Shown one piece after another: positions 9,938 to 22,720 of a stretch of DNA of 64,000 nucleotides. The DNA comes from Enoplolaimus lenunculus. Taxonomy: Eukaryota; Nematoda; Enoplea; Enoplida; Thoracostomopsidae. The notes under the pieces are model-generated. The model was not told where the DNA came from. It ran no database searches and was given only the letters and a program-made list of their open reading frames with translations. Numbering within the stretch: the stretch's first letter is position 1; every line of letters begins with the position of its first letter. The stretch lies in the NCBI GenBank assembly GCA_030248215.1, contig JASANG010003154.1, positions 1 through 64,000 of the forward strand, given 5' to 3'. A program made the position numbers and the translations under genes.

Positions 9938-12900
9938 AGCATTGCGCTCGATCTCAAAACACGTGAAGGATGCATGATTGCGAAACAAGTAAGTTTCGTT
10001 TGCAACTTTGTGCGGCTGACCAATTGACTAATGTAACGGATGATTTTTCTGAATTATACATTTAAAACTGCGCGTCTATTAGCACTTTACTTGTAGTATA
10101 TGGCTCTATTAGCACTTCACTTGTAGTATATGGCTTTTGGATTCATAATACCTAAAATAATAAAGTTTGTGCGAGAAATTGACGTTTTAATTACAATAAA
10201 TTTTCTATAGAGGTTAAATCAGTTTTGTGCTCGCAACTCCGAAGTTTCGACCTATTGCTTGTACTAAATCTTTCGCAGGAGTACATATAAGACTTGTGGG
10301 TAATCGTATGGTACTGTAGTTTGACCGCCGTATGTATACGGTTTCAGTGATAACAATCATACGGTTTATTAAGCTTTTTTGCTGAAAGTGCCAATGTTTT
10401 CGAAATTTAAGTATTTAATGCGAAATTGTATTTTTATTCGTTTTTGCAATGTCGCTTCATTAAATTATTGAAATGTTTTTATTTTTGTTTTAGCTTTCTT
10501 CGTCGAGTGATGTTGTTATTGAAAACTTTTTGCCTGGAACTATGCAAAAATTAGGTTTGTCGTTTGACGCACTGCAAAAGAACAATCCGCGGTTAATCTA
10601 TTGCTCAATTTCTGGTACGTTTTCGACTATTATTGTGTAAAACCGCTAGCTCACCTTTAACACGTCGCCAATTGAACCGATGATGGCTTATATTTATAAA
10701 GTTATCTCGCATTTTTACTTCTGTTGTTATCATGCCAGAACGTACAGTGTGTAAAACAGGTAGTCTGCATAAGTTGCTGGTATGGTACATGTGGGAACAA
10801 ACCACACTACCTAGTGGAAGGGTTCCGCAAAGTTGGAATGTTGCATCAAGAAGTATGTGTTTTGTCCAAAACTTTATTAAATTTCCATTTGCCACAGTAC
10901 TTATTTATGTTCTATAGCTTTCATTGAGGTTATAACTTGTGGGCAACTGTATGTGGAGAAGAGAGGAAAACTGGTCATTTTTGCAGGGATCGGAAAAAGT
11001 GAATTGGACGACAATCAGGAGGTCAATTTGTGTGGGAGCTCAGACGTGCGCGGCATCCACTGCGTCAACGTTTGTGTAACTTCAGAAAATTTGATAGCAT
11101 TCTTATCTGTATAGTGTCATCTCTTTTAACTAAAGATTTAATCAAGATATATATTGTGTAGGGTCTAAAATGTTTTTAATATTTCAATGATGGTTTACAC
11201 AGTAAAAACACATGATAGTTTTGGATGTAATCGTAAAGTACGTTGTTCTGGTTTTAGGATTCGGGCAGACTGGTCCATATTGTGCGCGACGTGGATATGA
11301 TTTAGTGGCAGCTGCAATTGGTGGGTTACTGCATGCCACAGGACCTCCGGTACATATAACACTAAGAGTCGATGATGTCTTTTTACAAGAGTATACAACT
11401 TCCTGATATAGCAGCATTGATATAATGTGTGCAAGTGGTCTTTGCGTTTTGCCTACACACCACTCGTTTATGGAAGTTAAAGTTCACTGATTTTCCTGCT
11501 TCCTGCTAATATAGCTCAAAATAATGGACATTCAGGTTATGTTGTTAATATTAATGCGTCATCCATTTTATCGTGTGCCCGCCGTGTGGAAAATTGACGC
11601 AACCATTTCCAAGTACGGTTTTGAAAAACGCTTCAAAAAGAAAATTGAATTTCAAAACTGTTTCAATTTCCCACAGCTATCGATTTTTTAAACTCAAGTA
11701 GTTAATTGATAACATTATTTGATCTTCAATTTACCACTAGCGATTTTTTAAACAAGGGCAATGGGAAATTGCGCCATTTTCCAAATTCAATTTCCGCTTT
11801 GCCTTGACACTGCAATTACCAAAGTGGAAATTGAAAGAGAAGCATAACGTTTGCCAATTTAACGATATTGTCCCTGTTATCGAAAATTGAATTTACAGTT
11901 TACAATTTCAGTTGTGATATTGTCCCCAAAAAGGTTGAAATTTTGCAACTCAAAGTTCAAATTGAAGGTCAGAATGACAGTTTCTAGAAATGATGCTTGA
12001 TGGGCCACCCAAGTCGCAAGGTTGAAATTGTGCAATTGAAATTGAAAGTAGGAACTGAATGTGATGGGCCTCCTAAGTTGAAATTTTGGAGAGTTTCTAG
12101 AAATGTTTTATGGGCCGCCCAAGTCGCAAGGTTGAAATTGTGCGACTGAAATTGAAAGTAGAAATTGAATGTGATGGGCCTCCTAAGTTGAAATTTGGAC
12201 CCCCTTATCACACCCTCTTATTCGGGTAGTTACAATAATAAAATCATTAATATTGTACCCTATCCATTTACGGACTCTAATTAAAGAAATGAAGACGTAT
12301 TGACTTATAGACTCCAAAATCAGACTATTTTCTCCTCTTTTTATTTGGGTCAGTACAGTACATAGGTTTTATTCACTGTCATTAGCATGTGCATACTTGA
12401 TATATTGAATTAATTCAGTAAAAAAACTTGGACAAAAACAATGCTAATGTAAGCGTGTAAAATAGCATAAATTACGAATTTAAATACAAAAATCAGAAAT
12501 GTTATTTATTTCGATCTGGTTGAAGTGTTAGGCATATGGGCCAAACTGAAAATACACCGAACTTTTTAAGATTTCAATGTAAACTGTTTCTTGTAGAGCT
12601 GGTAACCAAAATGACACCGTATCAAAAAAAGTATAATACCAGCTACAACGCAACGATGTAAAAACAGGTTCAGTTGTTCTCTCGAGAACAACGTACTATC
12701 AGCTCTGAAAGCTACTTTAACGGCAGTTTTGTTAACTCAATTCATTAAATACGGCAATCTACCACCCTAAACGGCGTCTTATCCTGGTTTCTAGCTGTTT
12801 GTACATGTCAGAACGAACGTAGTCTATTTGAATCAGCTTTTAATCTGTCCCAATTCAAGGCCTGGTTTATGCCTAACATTACGTATGCAATATTTACCCC

Positions 12901-15900
12901 ATTCAAAATCGAATATTTAGAATAAATTCAGTTGTAAACTGCACGCATCTCTGGCTCATGGCTATGTCAGATCATCACATATACATAAACATGAATATGC
13001 AGATAGAAAGAAAATATAAACGTATAATACATTTTAACAGGTATATTAAACCGTTGAAATTGGAGGTCAAAGGTCATGTACCTACCGCAGTGTTTCCGCT
13101 TTTATGATTTTTTCAATTTCCCACTGCCCTGCTGATTTTCAACTACCGTGAGGGAAATTGAAACTGAAATTTGGGTGCCCATTTCCCACTGCAGTTTTGG
13201 TGACTTTTCAATTTCCTTTTCGACAGCAAATTTAGCTTATCAATTTCCTATTTAAGTTTTAAAAATGTCTCAATTTCCTACTGCTGTCCTATTTAAATTC
13301 CCTATTGGGAAATCGACACTCAAAATATCATTTCAATTTACTAGTACGGTTTGTAAATTGTCTCAATTTCCCACTAGACCAATTTTTTCAAATTAAATTT
13401 CCTTCCTGACGCGTTTTTCAAAACCGTACTTGGAAATGGTTGCGTCAATTTTCCACACGGCGGGCACACGATAAAATGGATGACGCATAAGCACGTGCGA
13501 ATATTGCATAATTTAAAAAATATCTACCACTTCCAAGATGCCAACCGGAACTAAAATTACTCGGTATCAAAAGAGAAATCTGAATTATTAGAATTTTATA
13601 TCGGACTCGAATCCGGAACTGGAATGTTGTCAGACACCGCTCTGCTTTCTAACTTGGTGAGCTTTATATTATGTATAATTTGTGTCATTGTAAAAAATAT
13701 TTGTGTTAGAGTGTTCTGCACTGCATGTATTGTACAAAGAGTTCGCGTGGAAATGTTATCCACAGTTAAAAATAACCGAATCGTAAATTAGGAAGCGTAC
13801 GGATTAGAATAAAGGCAGCAAAGGAATGAAAAATTCGATTCCGATTGTGCCGGTCATCGAAATTAAACTTGGAATCGGAACTGGTTTTAAATTCGAATTC
13901 TAATCGGAATCGGAATTTCGTTTGCACCCTGACCTGTTTTCATGTGTGAGGTGAAACGCACTGAACAGGCCACGGGCTATCGTGCAAGTTTTGGTTTGCT
14001 ACTTTTGCTGTGCTGCGCCCTCTTGTCTAAAGAAATATCATTGACTGTAGTTGATAATATTCATATGTATTATTGTACAGTTTGTTGCATAAGTGGACCT
14101 GCTAAATTATGATTATATCAAACAGTAGTAACAACTTTTAGAACAGCCAACAGCTTATGATTTGAATGCGTGCCAATTTATATTTTTTTAAATTCTAGGC
14201 ATTTACTTTCGTGGACCCTATCAAGAATGCTTTCGCTTACTTAGGTCATGTATAAAGCTGTCCACCAGGATCAGTTTGCGATTGAACAGATGATTTTTTG
14301 GCTAATCTTTATCAAATATAACTATCCTTAGTTCGAACTTAATATGCGCCATGTAATGTGTGTTGAAAGAAAAAACTAGCGTTGTACTCAAAGGTATTGT
14401 TTAAAAAAACGTTTCAAGTGTAATCAACTGTCGCTATATTTCAACATATGCGCCATGTAATGTGTGTTGAAAGAAAAAACTAGCGTTGTACTCAAAGGTA
14501 TTGTTTAAAAAAAACGTTTCAAGTGTAATCAACTGTCGCTATATTTCAACATATGCGCCATGTAATGTGTGTTGAAAGAAAAAAACTAGCGTTGTACTCA
14601 AAGGTATTGTTTAAAAAAAACGTTTCAAGTGTAATCAACTGTCGCTATATTTCAACATATGCGCCATGTAATGTGTGTTGAAAGAAAAAAACTAGCGTTG
14701 TACTCAAAGGTACGCTTGTCTTAGGTAAAAAAACGTTTCAAGTGTAATCAACTGTCGCTATATTTCAACATATGCGCCATGTAATGTGTGTTGAAAGAAA
14801 AAAACTAGCGTTGTACTCAAAGGTATTGTTTAAAAAAAACGTTTCAAGTGTAATCAACTGTCGCTATATTTCAACATATGCGCCATGTAATGTGTGTTGA
14901 AAGAAAAAAACTAGCGTTGTACTCAAAGGTATTGTTTAAAAAAAACGTTTCAAGTGTAATCAACTGTCGCTATATTTCAACATATGCGCCATGTAATGTG
15001 TGTTGAAAGAAAAAAACTAGCGTTGTACTCAAAGGTATTGTTTAAAAAAAAACGTTTCAAGTGTAATCAACTGTCGCTATATTTTAACATATGCGCCATG
15101 TAATGTGTGTTGAAAGAAAAAAACTAGCGTTGTACTCAAAGGTATTGTTTAAAAAAAACGTTTCAAGTGTAATCAACTGTCGCTATATTTCAACATATGC
15201 GCCATGTAATGTGTGTTGAAAGAAAAAAACTAGCGTTGTACTCAAAGGTATTGTTTAAAAAAAACGTTTCAAGTGTAATCAACTGTCGCTATATTTCAAC
15301 ATATGCGCCATGTAATGTGTGTTGAAAGAAAAAAACTAGCTTTACTCAAAGGTATTGTTTAAAAAAAACGTTTCAAGTGTAATCAACTGTCGCTATATTT
15401 CAACATATGCGCCATGTAATGTGTGTTGAAAGAAAAAAACTAGCGTTGTACTCAAAGGTATTGTTTAAAAAAAACGTTTCAAGTGTAATCAACTGTCGCT
15501 ATATTTCAACATATGCGCCATGTAATGTGTGTTGAAAGAAAAAAACTAGCGTTGTACTCAAAGGTATTGTTTAAAAAAAACGTTTCAAGTGTAATCAACT
15601 GTCGCTATATTTCAACATATGCGCCATGTAATGTGTGTTGAAAGAAAAAAACTAGCGTTGTACTCAAAGGTATTGTTTAAAAAAAACGTTTCAAGTGTAA
15701 TCAACTGTCGCTATATTTCAACATATGCGCCATGTAATGTGTGTTGAAAGAAAAAAACTAGCGTTGTACTCAAAGGTATTGTTTAAAAAAAACGTTTCAA
15801 GTGTAATCAACTGTCGCTATATTTCAACATATGCGCCATGTAATGTGTGTTGAAAGAAAAAACTAGCGTTGTACTCAAAGGTATTGTTTAAAAAAAACGT

Positions 15901-18900
15901 TTCAAGTGTAATCAACTGTCGCTATATTTCAACATATGCGCCATGTAATGTGTGTTGAAAGAAAAAACTAGCGTTGTACTCAAAGGTATTGTTTAAAAAA
16001 ACGTTTCAAGTGTAATCAACTGTCGCTATATTTCAACGTAAGATCAGGGGCAGAAATAAGAGCAGTTGGGATTGGTTTCCAAATTCGATTTTGATTTTAT
16101 TGCTAGTTATGTATATACATATTTCAACGCATTCGCTCTCAAACACTGTTTCAATTGTTGGAGATTATCTAGTATTGAAGTTAACAATCGTGTGCAAACG
16201 CGACTGCAATCACGTTTCAAACGCCACTGCGAACGCGTTTCTAGCAGGACCGAGTTGCAAGTCTATATCAAGACAAAGTCAAACGCGGTTATAAAATTGC
16301 CAAGTGTAAAGCGAAGTAGTAATCGCTATCCCGATTAATGCGCACTTTTTTCTGTCTGTGTCTGTACTATTTGTTTGTGTTCAGAATGCAATTCGGTTTA
16401 GTGTGTTCGAAGACGTTCTTTATATCTTCGCTGTTGATTTTAGGGAGGTGAGCCGTGCAAGCCTGCGGTCGCGTTAACTGACATTACAACAGGTCTTTAT
16501 GCGAAAGGTGCTATTATGACGGCGCTATATCAACGTGAACGTACTGGCCTTGGACAAAAGATAGAATGCGATCTGCTGTCTACTCAAGTAATTTGCGTTT
16601 TCGTAATCAAACTTTATTACATTTTTATCACAATTAGTGTTTTTTAAATTATAACCGATTTCTAATGACATAAAATTGTAAAACCATGTTCATATCGGTA
16701 CTCAAACCGTATTTTGGCGTTTTATAAACAATGAAAATAATAGCAACTTACTCGCAAGAAGTGCGCTGTAGTAATCGTGATTGCGTGTACTATTTGGATT
16801 ATTTTTAATTGTTGTGTTTGAACGTTTGCTAAGCTCACGATCAGCCGCGTATAAAAAGTGGTTGCAATCACGTTTCGAAACACGACTTCCACCAGTGTTT
16901 ATCCGCGGTTAAAAACTTTATTGGTACAGGTACAGTTCTACAGTTCAATATGCCGGTCCTTAATTTGAAAACGGTATTATTTACTTAAAAAACTTTTCAT
17001 CGTACGCACCTCTCTTGCATTACTGGTAACCTGATCTTGTATGTACACTTGCTTCCTGCTGACTAGAAGTCGTTGGCTAAACCTTCGCTTTAAAATTGTG
17101 GGAAAGTATAGAAGAACCTTCGTATAGAGACCGAGCAATTTTATTGCGACGTATTATATTTTTAGATATCGACCATGATTAATTTAGCGAGCAATTATTT
17201 AAACACAGGACAGGACGTTCAACGGTGGGGAACCGCTCATGAAACTGTGGTGCCGTACGAGGTCAGTTTTGGCTAGTTTTAGCTCCGCTCTACATTTAGT
17301 AACCGTATTTTTAGCAAAATATGCAGCTACTTAATAGTAAGGACTTTTCAAACAAATAAACTGCAATAGCGGCGACATGAATAATATTCGCAACAAAACT
17401 CGATCACATGGTATTCGCACAATTTAAGAAGCTATTTTTCCCGAAGTTTTATAAATGAGCGCCTGTTGAATATCTGTTTTCGGAATTTTGAGCATGTTAT
17501 AGAGATTCCCAAAGTCGATACACCTATTATTATTACTGAAACCAGTCCGCTTTAAACCTAATACAATGCTTTGATACAAAAGGCAGTACATTTATGTTGG
17601 CTAAATTGATTGTTCAAAGATCGTCTCGACTAACAATTTGAATACAATAAGTTAAATTTGATTACTCAGAGCTTTATACTCGTTTTAAGGCGTTTTAGGG
17701 AAACTCAGTTTTTTCTATTACTTTATATAGTTGATTTTGTAATAGCAACCGGATACAATATGGTTTGTAACTCGCCCCAAATATCTTTGTTCTGAGACAT
17801 CGAATTCGGATAAGACAATAGTCTAATAACGTCGTTTTTGATTTTTCGGGCCTTCAAAACGAGCGATGGATACTTGTTGGTAGCTGCAGGAAACGACAAA
17901 ATCTTTGCAGAGCTTTGCAAGGTATGTATATGATAAAACATAAGCAATGGTTAAGGAATAAAACGGAACTCATAATGGATGATTATAAGTTTTGAATTGT
18001 GGTCCAAGCAATATCCCTGAAAGGAATCAAAAGTGCCAAAGTGGCTATTGCCGCATTTAGTTGACACTTTTCTGGTATATCAAATCCTTTACGTATGTAC
18101 ATTTAGTAATATACATGATTTACTGTAATTTTTTGTTAAGCGTTGTATCTACTTGCAAAGTTTTTAACTATTATGCAATGCTTTAATAGTGAAACGTTGT
18201 CAACTTTGTAACACTATTTTATCCCGGTTTTGCGCTGCAGTTAATTGAAAAGCCAGACTGGGCGCATGATGAACGTTTTAAAACGAACACAAATCGTGTC
18301 AAACATCGAATTCAGTTAATTGATGGTCTATCAAAAGTGTAAGTTTTAAGTTCAAGTTTTGCTTTTATTGCAGAAAGTTTCAAAAATAGTTGTAATTGTT
18401 AGGGTTGCACTATACTTGACGTCCGGCGCCGTCTGTTACCGGGCGCCACCCGTACGGCGCCGCCCGTCACAGAGCGTCACCGGTACGGCGCCGTCCGGCA
18501 CATGTATGATGTCGTGCGGTACCATACATTGTAGTATGTGAGTTATTTGTGTACGATACCGCACGGTGACGGACGGCGTCACACGGTGACGGACGGCACC
18601 GTACGGGTGACGGACGGCGCCACACGTCAAAAAAAGTATAGCGCAAACCTAATTGACAAAAGTATAGAAAGAGATTCCGGAAATTTTGTATTCAAAATAC
18701 CCAGCGACCAGACATTAAATTTGTGGTGTAAACTAGTATTGTAAGCGTAATTATGATAAATAAAGCCTTTAATAATAGATTGAATTTATAAACCAGAATT
18801 TTTTGAACGGTCATAATGGTTACACGATTTGAGAAAATCGCTGCGTACAAAAAGATAACAACTGGAGTTTTCACACCCACGATGCACCAACGTCATATTA

Positions 18901-20285
18901 AACAAGAATTTCTCGTCGGTGGCACAATAGCGCTTACTTAAAACGGAAAAATTTTTCACATCGACTCAGCGGCCTCCGTGTATTTTAAAACTTTAACAGT
19001 TTTTCAGCTTTGCGTCAAACAGCAACAAGCACTGGTGTGACCTGTTTCAATCAAGTCAAATTCCATTTGGTCCTGTCAACAATATGCACGAGGTCTTCAA
19101 CGATCCCCAGGTATACGTTGGAAACTTTTTCATGTTTTGTAAAATATAAACCATGCTGCTCAGAGAACGAATTAGTCATTTCCGGTTATATCTGAGTTAA
19201 TAACAGGAAAGATTAACTACTCTCTCCGAGTTGATATAATTCCGTGCGAGTTGATTAACTTATAATGAGTTCACTGAGTTCAGAATTATGAGCTCTGGAA
19301 GACCTAATTCAGAGCTCAAGCATCTGAGTGGATTCAACTGAGTTAAAATCAAGTCACTGGAATTTACACTGATGGGGCCTGAGGCAGGCCTCCGATTGTA
19401 CCCTTAAAAATTCAAGCTTTTCTACGTTACCTGGATTCAAGTTTCTTATGAAATTTTTAGGTGCGTAAAGTTTAACAAATTTTTCCCTCGCGTTGAATTT
19501 TTTAACTGCGTGTATACCCGCGTCAAAATTTTCATACCCGTCCTGCGTTTACCCGCGGCAATCCGCGGGTAGCGAGCAGTTCTGAACCCAATGAGGTTCC
19601 GAAAAAAATGAGATTTTAACTGATAGGCAAACACAACTGTGCGCACTGTTAAGACGTATTTACATGGTCCGTGGTTGCCTCATAATTACTAACAAAAGTG
19701 TTGTCTGATAGATTTTCGAGTTTAAGATCTATTAATTCATTTGCTGGAACGTTCAGTATCATCCGCTACCGGTTGTTTTAACAATTTCAGGTCGTGTATA
19801 AGAAACTAGTGCGTCGAATTAAACATTCCCTGGCTGGAGAAATAGCGGTCGTTGGTATGTACTGTACGTCAAAACTAATTTTTGGTTTTCTGCTGTAATA
19901 ATAACGCAAACTTTTTCGGTCCCTGATCTTTCCATGGGCCGCCAATCGTGATGAAAGCAGCTATTATAATTGTTATGATCACGAGCACTTTGTAGTTGCA
20001 ACTACATATTCGACCGATTGCGTTCGAGTAAACCTTCTAATCGGCATTAAGAGCACATTTGAACTTAGTATTAAGTCGAATTGTAAATTGCTTGTATGCC
20101 AACATTCAGACTGTATATCTACAAAGCTCAATATTGCAGGACCTGCCGTAGAGTATAGTGCATTGGAGCAAAACATAAATTATGCACCACCGGCCCTCGG
20201 CGAACACACTGATATCATTATGCAAGATTTGGGTTTTGCTGATGAAGAAATTGCAAGACTTCGAAAGAAAAAAGTTATACAATGA
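9938..20285 (+). CDS. SUGCT: CaiB/BaiF (class III) CoA-transferase, SUGCT-like; ten exons, 5' end not seen
   Basis: Exons: 9938-9988, 10494-10614, 11258-11349, 16444-16587, 17166-17261, 17850-17921, 18241-18338, 19008-19110, 19791-19854, 20140-20285 (TGA). They total 987 bases, an exact multiple of three: 328 residues matching the last three quarters of succinyl-CoA:glutarate CoA-transferase (445 residues in human). Recognisable stretches are [49 protein letters not shown] (with the Asp expected of the family's catalytic residue), [39 protein letters not shown] and PPALGEHTD. Known role: CoA transfer from succinyl-CoA to glutarate in mitochondria. The first ~110 residues, including any targeting signal, lie upstream of 9938. 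The exon at 17850 lacks an AG acceptor: the two bases before it read GG. The 5.1 kb intron 11350-16443 holds a Harbinger-type element and a satellite. Confidence 0.9.
11555..13487. mobile_element. Harbinger-type non-autonomous element, copy 1 (1,933 bp)
   Basis: Inverted ends of about 85 bases begin TGCGTCATCCATTTTATCG and close with CGATAAAATGGATGACGCA. TAA flanks both sides (11552-11554, 13488-13490), a 3-base TWA duplication typical of PIF/Harbinger. The interior has a tandem duplication of ~100 bases (CAAGTCGCAAGGTTGAAATT at ~12009 and ~12119) and, at ~12208-12366, part of a TA-flanked element (CTCTTATTCGGGT...GGGTCAGTACAGTA). No transposase. It lies in the third visible SUGCT intron. Confidence 0.85.
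13491..14341. other. SUGCT intron DNA between the Harbinger-type element and the satellite
   Basis: AT-rich, with repeated GGAATCGGAA-like motifs at 13600-13920. No exon seen. Confidence 0.5.
14342..16037. repeat. Satellite, 16 units of ~106 bp
   Basis: Sixteen units starting ATATGCGCCATGTAATGTG at 14342, 14446, 14551, 14657, 14770, 14876, 14982, 15089, 15195, 15301, 15405, 15511, 15617, 15723, 15829 and 15934. Units are almost identical, differing mainly in A-run length. One (14657) has a few extra bases (CGCTTGTCTTAGG region). Each unit is itself a broken palindrome (TGTTGAAAG...CTAGCG against CGCTATATTTCAACA). The high identity points to recent expansion or ongoing homogenisation. It lies in a SUGCT intron. 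Spacing and unit structure are not those of CRISPR. Confidence 0.95.
18399..18651. mobile_element. GC-rich palindromic non-autonomous element
   Basis: Ends TTAGGGTTGCACTATACTT and AAGTATAGCGCAAACCTAA are inverted. The interior is built of GACGGACGGC and GGCGCCGTC units facing each other. It lies in the SUGCT intron after the 18241 exon. A diverged relative is at 53808-53985 (GGCGCTATACTTG...AAAAGTATACCGCC). Confidence 0.65.
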
Positions 20286-21698
20286 TTTTTAGCAATGACT
20301 TGACGCAGCAGCCACAATTAATGATTATTCAGGTGGAATCGTAAGTAAAATATATCGGAGCAGGAGATAGACGCGGTTAAAACGATGGAGCGTTTGGTAA
20401 CTTTGAGTTGTCAAAAATTGGTTTTTAAGAATCATTTTGAAAAATATCAGCAACGAAAAGCCAGCCAGAGTTATAGTTTCAACAGGTCTTTCATGTCTTC
20501 CAAAATTTACGAGCATAGACAAAATGAATAATTATATTTTTTACTTTTGAAAAGTTCAGTTTCAGTTTTTAGATAATCTGGTGTATTGCATCCCGTAATG
20601 TCTTCCACAGAATTTACGGATAAGAATATTTTGACGCGGGTGTACCCGCTCGCAAAGAATTTCAAAGCGCAGGTAAAAGTTTATTCTTCACCCGCCTAAA
20701 ATTTTCATAAAACGGCAAATAGTGGTTCAAAGAATATAGCTAGTATAGATAGATCATCGGAAATTAAATTTTCTGTTTGGGATATCCGAAACTCGGTTTT
20801 GCGTTTTTCGGTTTCCAAACCTCTATATCCGAAACTCGATTTTGCGTTTTTTGGTTTCCGAACCTCAATTGTTTTAGCTTGTTGCTCTAAGCGTAAAACA
20901 TACAATTCTATATAGTTATTTATTATGCAACTGCTTCAATTGTGCTGGGTATTCGGTTTGGAAGATTGCTACTGACTAATAAATACTTGCGTTGGCCACC
21001 TGAGAGTGAATTGATTTGGCTTGTCTCTGTCTTTTAACCACTGCAACAGATTCTATCGAATGTCACCCTTCCCTCGAACTTTATATACATGAGCCGTTTT
21101 ACGTTCCAAGAAGAAAGAACCACATTTTAAAATAATATACTTACGCTAAAGCGTACGAACATCAGTCCATGTTACTTTTAGTGGTGCTCTGCTTTTACCG
21201 GCAGATACAGAAATTTCAGATGGTGGGCAGACTCGTAAATGTTTTGAACCGCAATTTTTCACCTAAAATTTTATGAGGTGGTAAAATTCTGAGGTAGGGA
21301 CCTAATCATTTTTTACAAAATAACTCTGGAGGACAATTTCAAGGTAGAGACCTTGTCATTTTATCACAAAAAAATTCCGAGGGGAAAATTGTAGGGACGT
21401 TATCATTTTATCATAAAAAATTTGACGGGGGCGTATTTATCATTAATTTACTATTAATTTAACGACAAAATGTACGTCTGGATGCATACGGATTCCCGGA
21501 AGGAGCTGTGTCGAGTATTTAGATGTGCAAGTTTCGTTCACCCTTGAAATAGGTGCTATAGTACGTCGAGTTTTTGCAATCTTTGGTTTCAAAATAATAG
21601 GAATTTTACACAAGCAACCACAAGTTGATATTGAATTGAAAACGTGACCCAGGGCATCAGCTGATGGTTAATATTGCTTGAAAACAAGTCATTTTTGT
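20286..21698. other. Spacer 3' of SUGCT with element debris
   Basis: No gene seen. About 20750-21450 resembles the left part of the element at 51482 (CGGTTTCC, TTGTTGCTCTAA, ATACTTGCGTTGGC and ACCCTTCCCTCGAACT blocks in the same order), so it is probably a decayed relative. Confidence 0.5.
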
Positions 21699-21968
21699 TT
21701 AACCCCTTCTCACATTGTTGCCTATAGGCAACTAATCGCAGTATATATACGTTAAATAATGTAATATCGCACCGTGTTTAACAATTGAAACACGTATACA
21801 TAGTACTAAATCACCACAAGACGTGAGAGCCCCCTCGGGCTCGAGCGTCAAGCTCCTATAGGTGAGTGGTGATGGTATACGCCTCCCACTCCAGTCACCG
21901 GAGTTCGAATCCTAGCATAAAAGTATGTCTCAGGGGAAATAGAAAATATTCATGTGAGAAAGGGTTAA
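21699..21968. mobile_element. piggyBac-type (TTAA) non-autonomous element with tRNA-like insert, copy 1
   Basis: TTAA at both ends (21699-21702, 21965-21968) flanks inverted ends CCCCTTCTCACAT and ATGTGAGAAAGGG. TTAA targets with CCC-initial ends are typical of piggyBac. Inside, from ~21850, TAGGTGAGTGGTGATGG resembles a tRNA A box and GAGTTCGAATCC a B box, with CGCCTCCCAC in an anticodon-like place. The T stem does not pair well, so it is tRNA-derived rather than a working tRNA. Confidence 0.75.
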
Positions 21969-22171
21969 GTTGATAAATTGATGTTCGACTAGTTAAATGT
22001 GTATATTAGCATAATTTCATTACTTTTTGCGAAATGGTAGCAATTAAAGCTAAAAAATTGACCCAAAGATTCACACGAAATAGCCAAGAAGCACGCTGCG
22101 GAGCATATGCGTAATAGCTTTTCCAATAGTTCCGACAATTTCGGCAGTGACATTGTCCGTGTGTTTAAAAC

Positions 22172-22720
22172 CAGGGGCGTACCGAGAGGAGGGCCGGGGG
22201 GCCCGCGCCCCCCTCCCATTCTAAATCAGTATTTGCTTATAAATGTACATTAGATACAAAAATTACGTATAATTTCTCGCTCGCTTCGCTCGCGATGTTC
22301 ACTGATCAATTTTCAAAAAAATTGCCTGCGGCGCTGTTCAAAGCTAGACATTAAAGTCAAAAATCCCCTGCCTGACCGGCTCAAAACTAAAAAATATATA
22401 TTCTTTGGTGTAAAGTTTGGCTTCGAGCTTTCGCTCACTGTGTTTCAGCTCCTCGTGTCTTCAAAATTTTTCATATTAAAACTTAAGTTCTGTACTAGTC
22501 TCGCTCGTTTCGCTCGCAATAGTTGTTCCAAATCGTGCTCACATATAGTAAACAATTGGACCTGATCCAGATACCCAAACGGCCAAATTTTTAGGACATA
22601 AAAGAGAACTCTGAAATTTTTCTCGGAGCCAACTAGAGGAGCGTGATCGACCTCATAATTTCAAAGGCACGGGCCTGACACGTTGCGGGCCCCCAATCAA
22701 ACTTTCTTGGTACTCCACTG
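22172..22720. mobile_element. hAT-type non-autonomous element
   Basis: Ends CAGGGGCGTACCGAGAG and CTTGGTACTCCACTG are inverted relatives. The flanking 8-mers TTTAAAAC (22164-22171) and TATAAAAC (22721-22728) agree at 7 of 8. The interior has CTCGCTCGCTTCGCTCGCG palindromes. Confidence 0.7.

Noticed and set aside
11984-12211. 75-codon minus frame, repeated almost identically at 61869-62096
   Set aside because: Same place in both Harbinger-type copies; it is the internal tandem duplication read in frame, with no protein character.
14342-16037. CRISPR-like array
   Set aside because: Tandem satellite with no unique spacers, in a eukaryotic intron.
21850-21925. Functional tRNA gene (Gly-like)
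   Set aside because: A and B boxes are visible but the T and acceptor stems do not pair; better read as a tRNA-derived insert.
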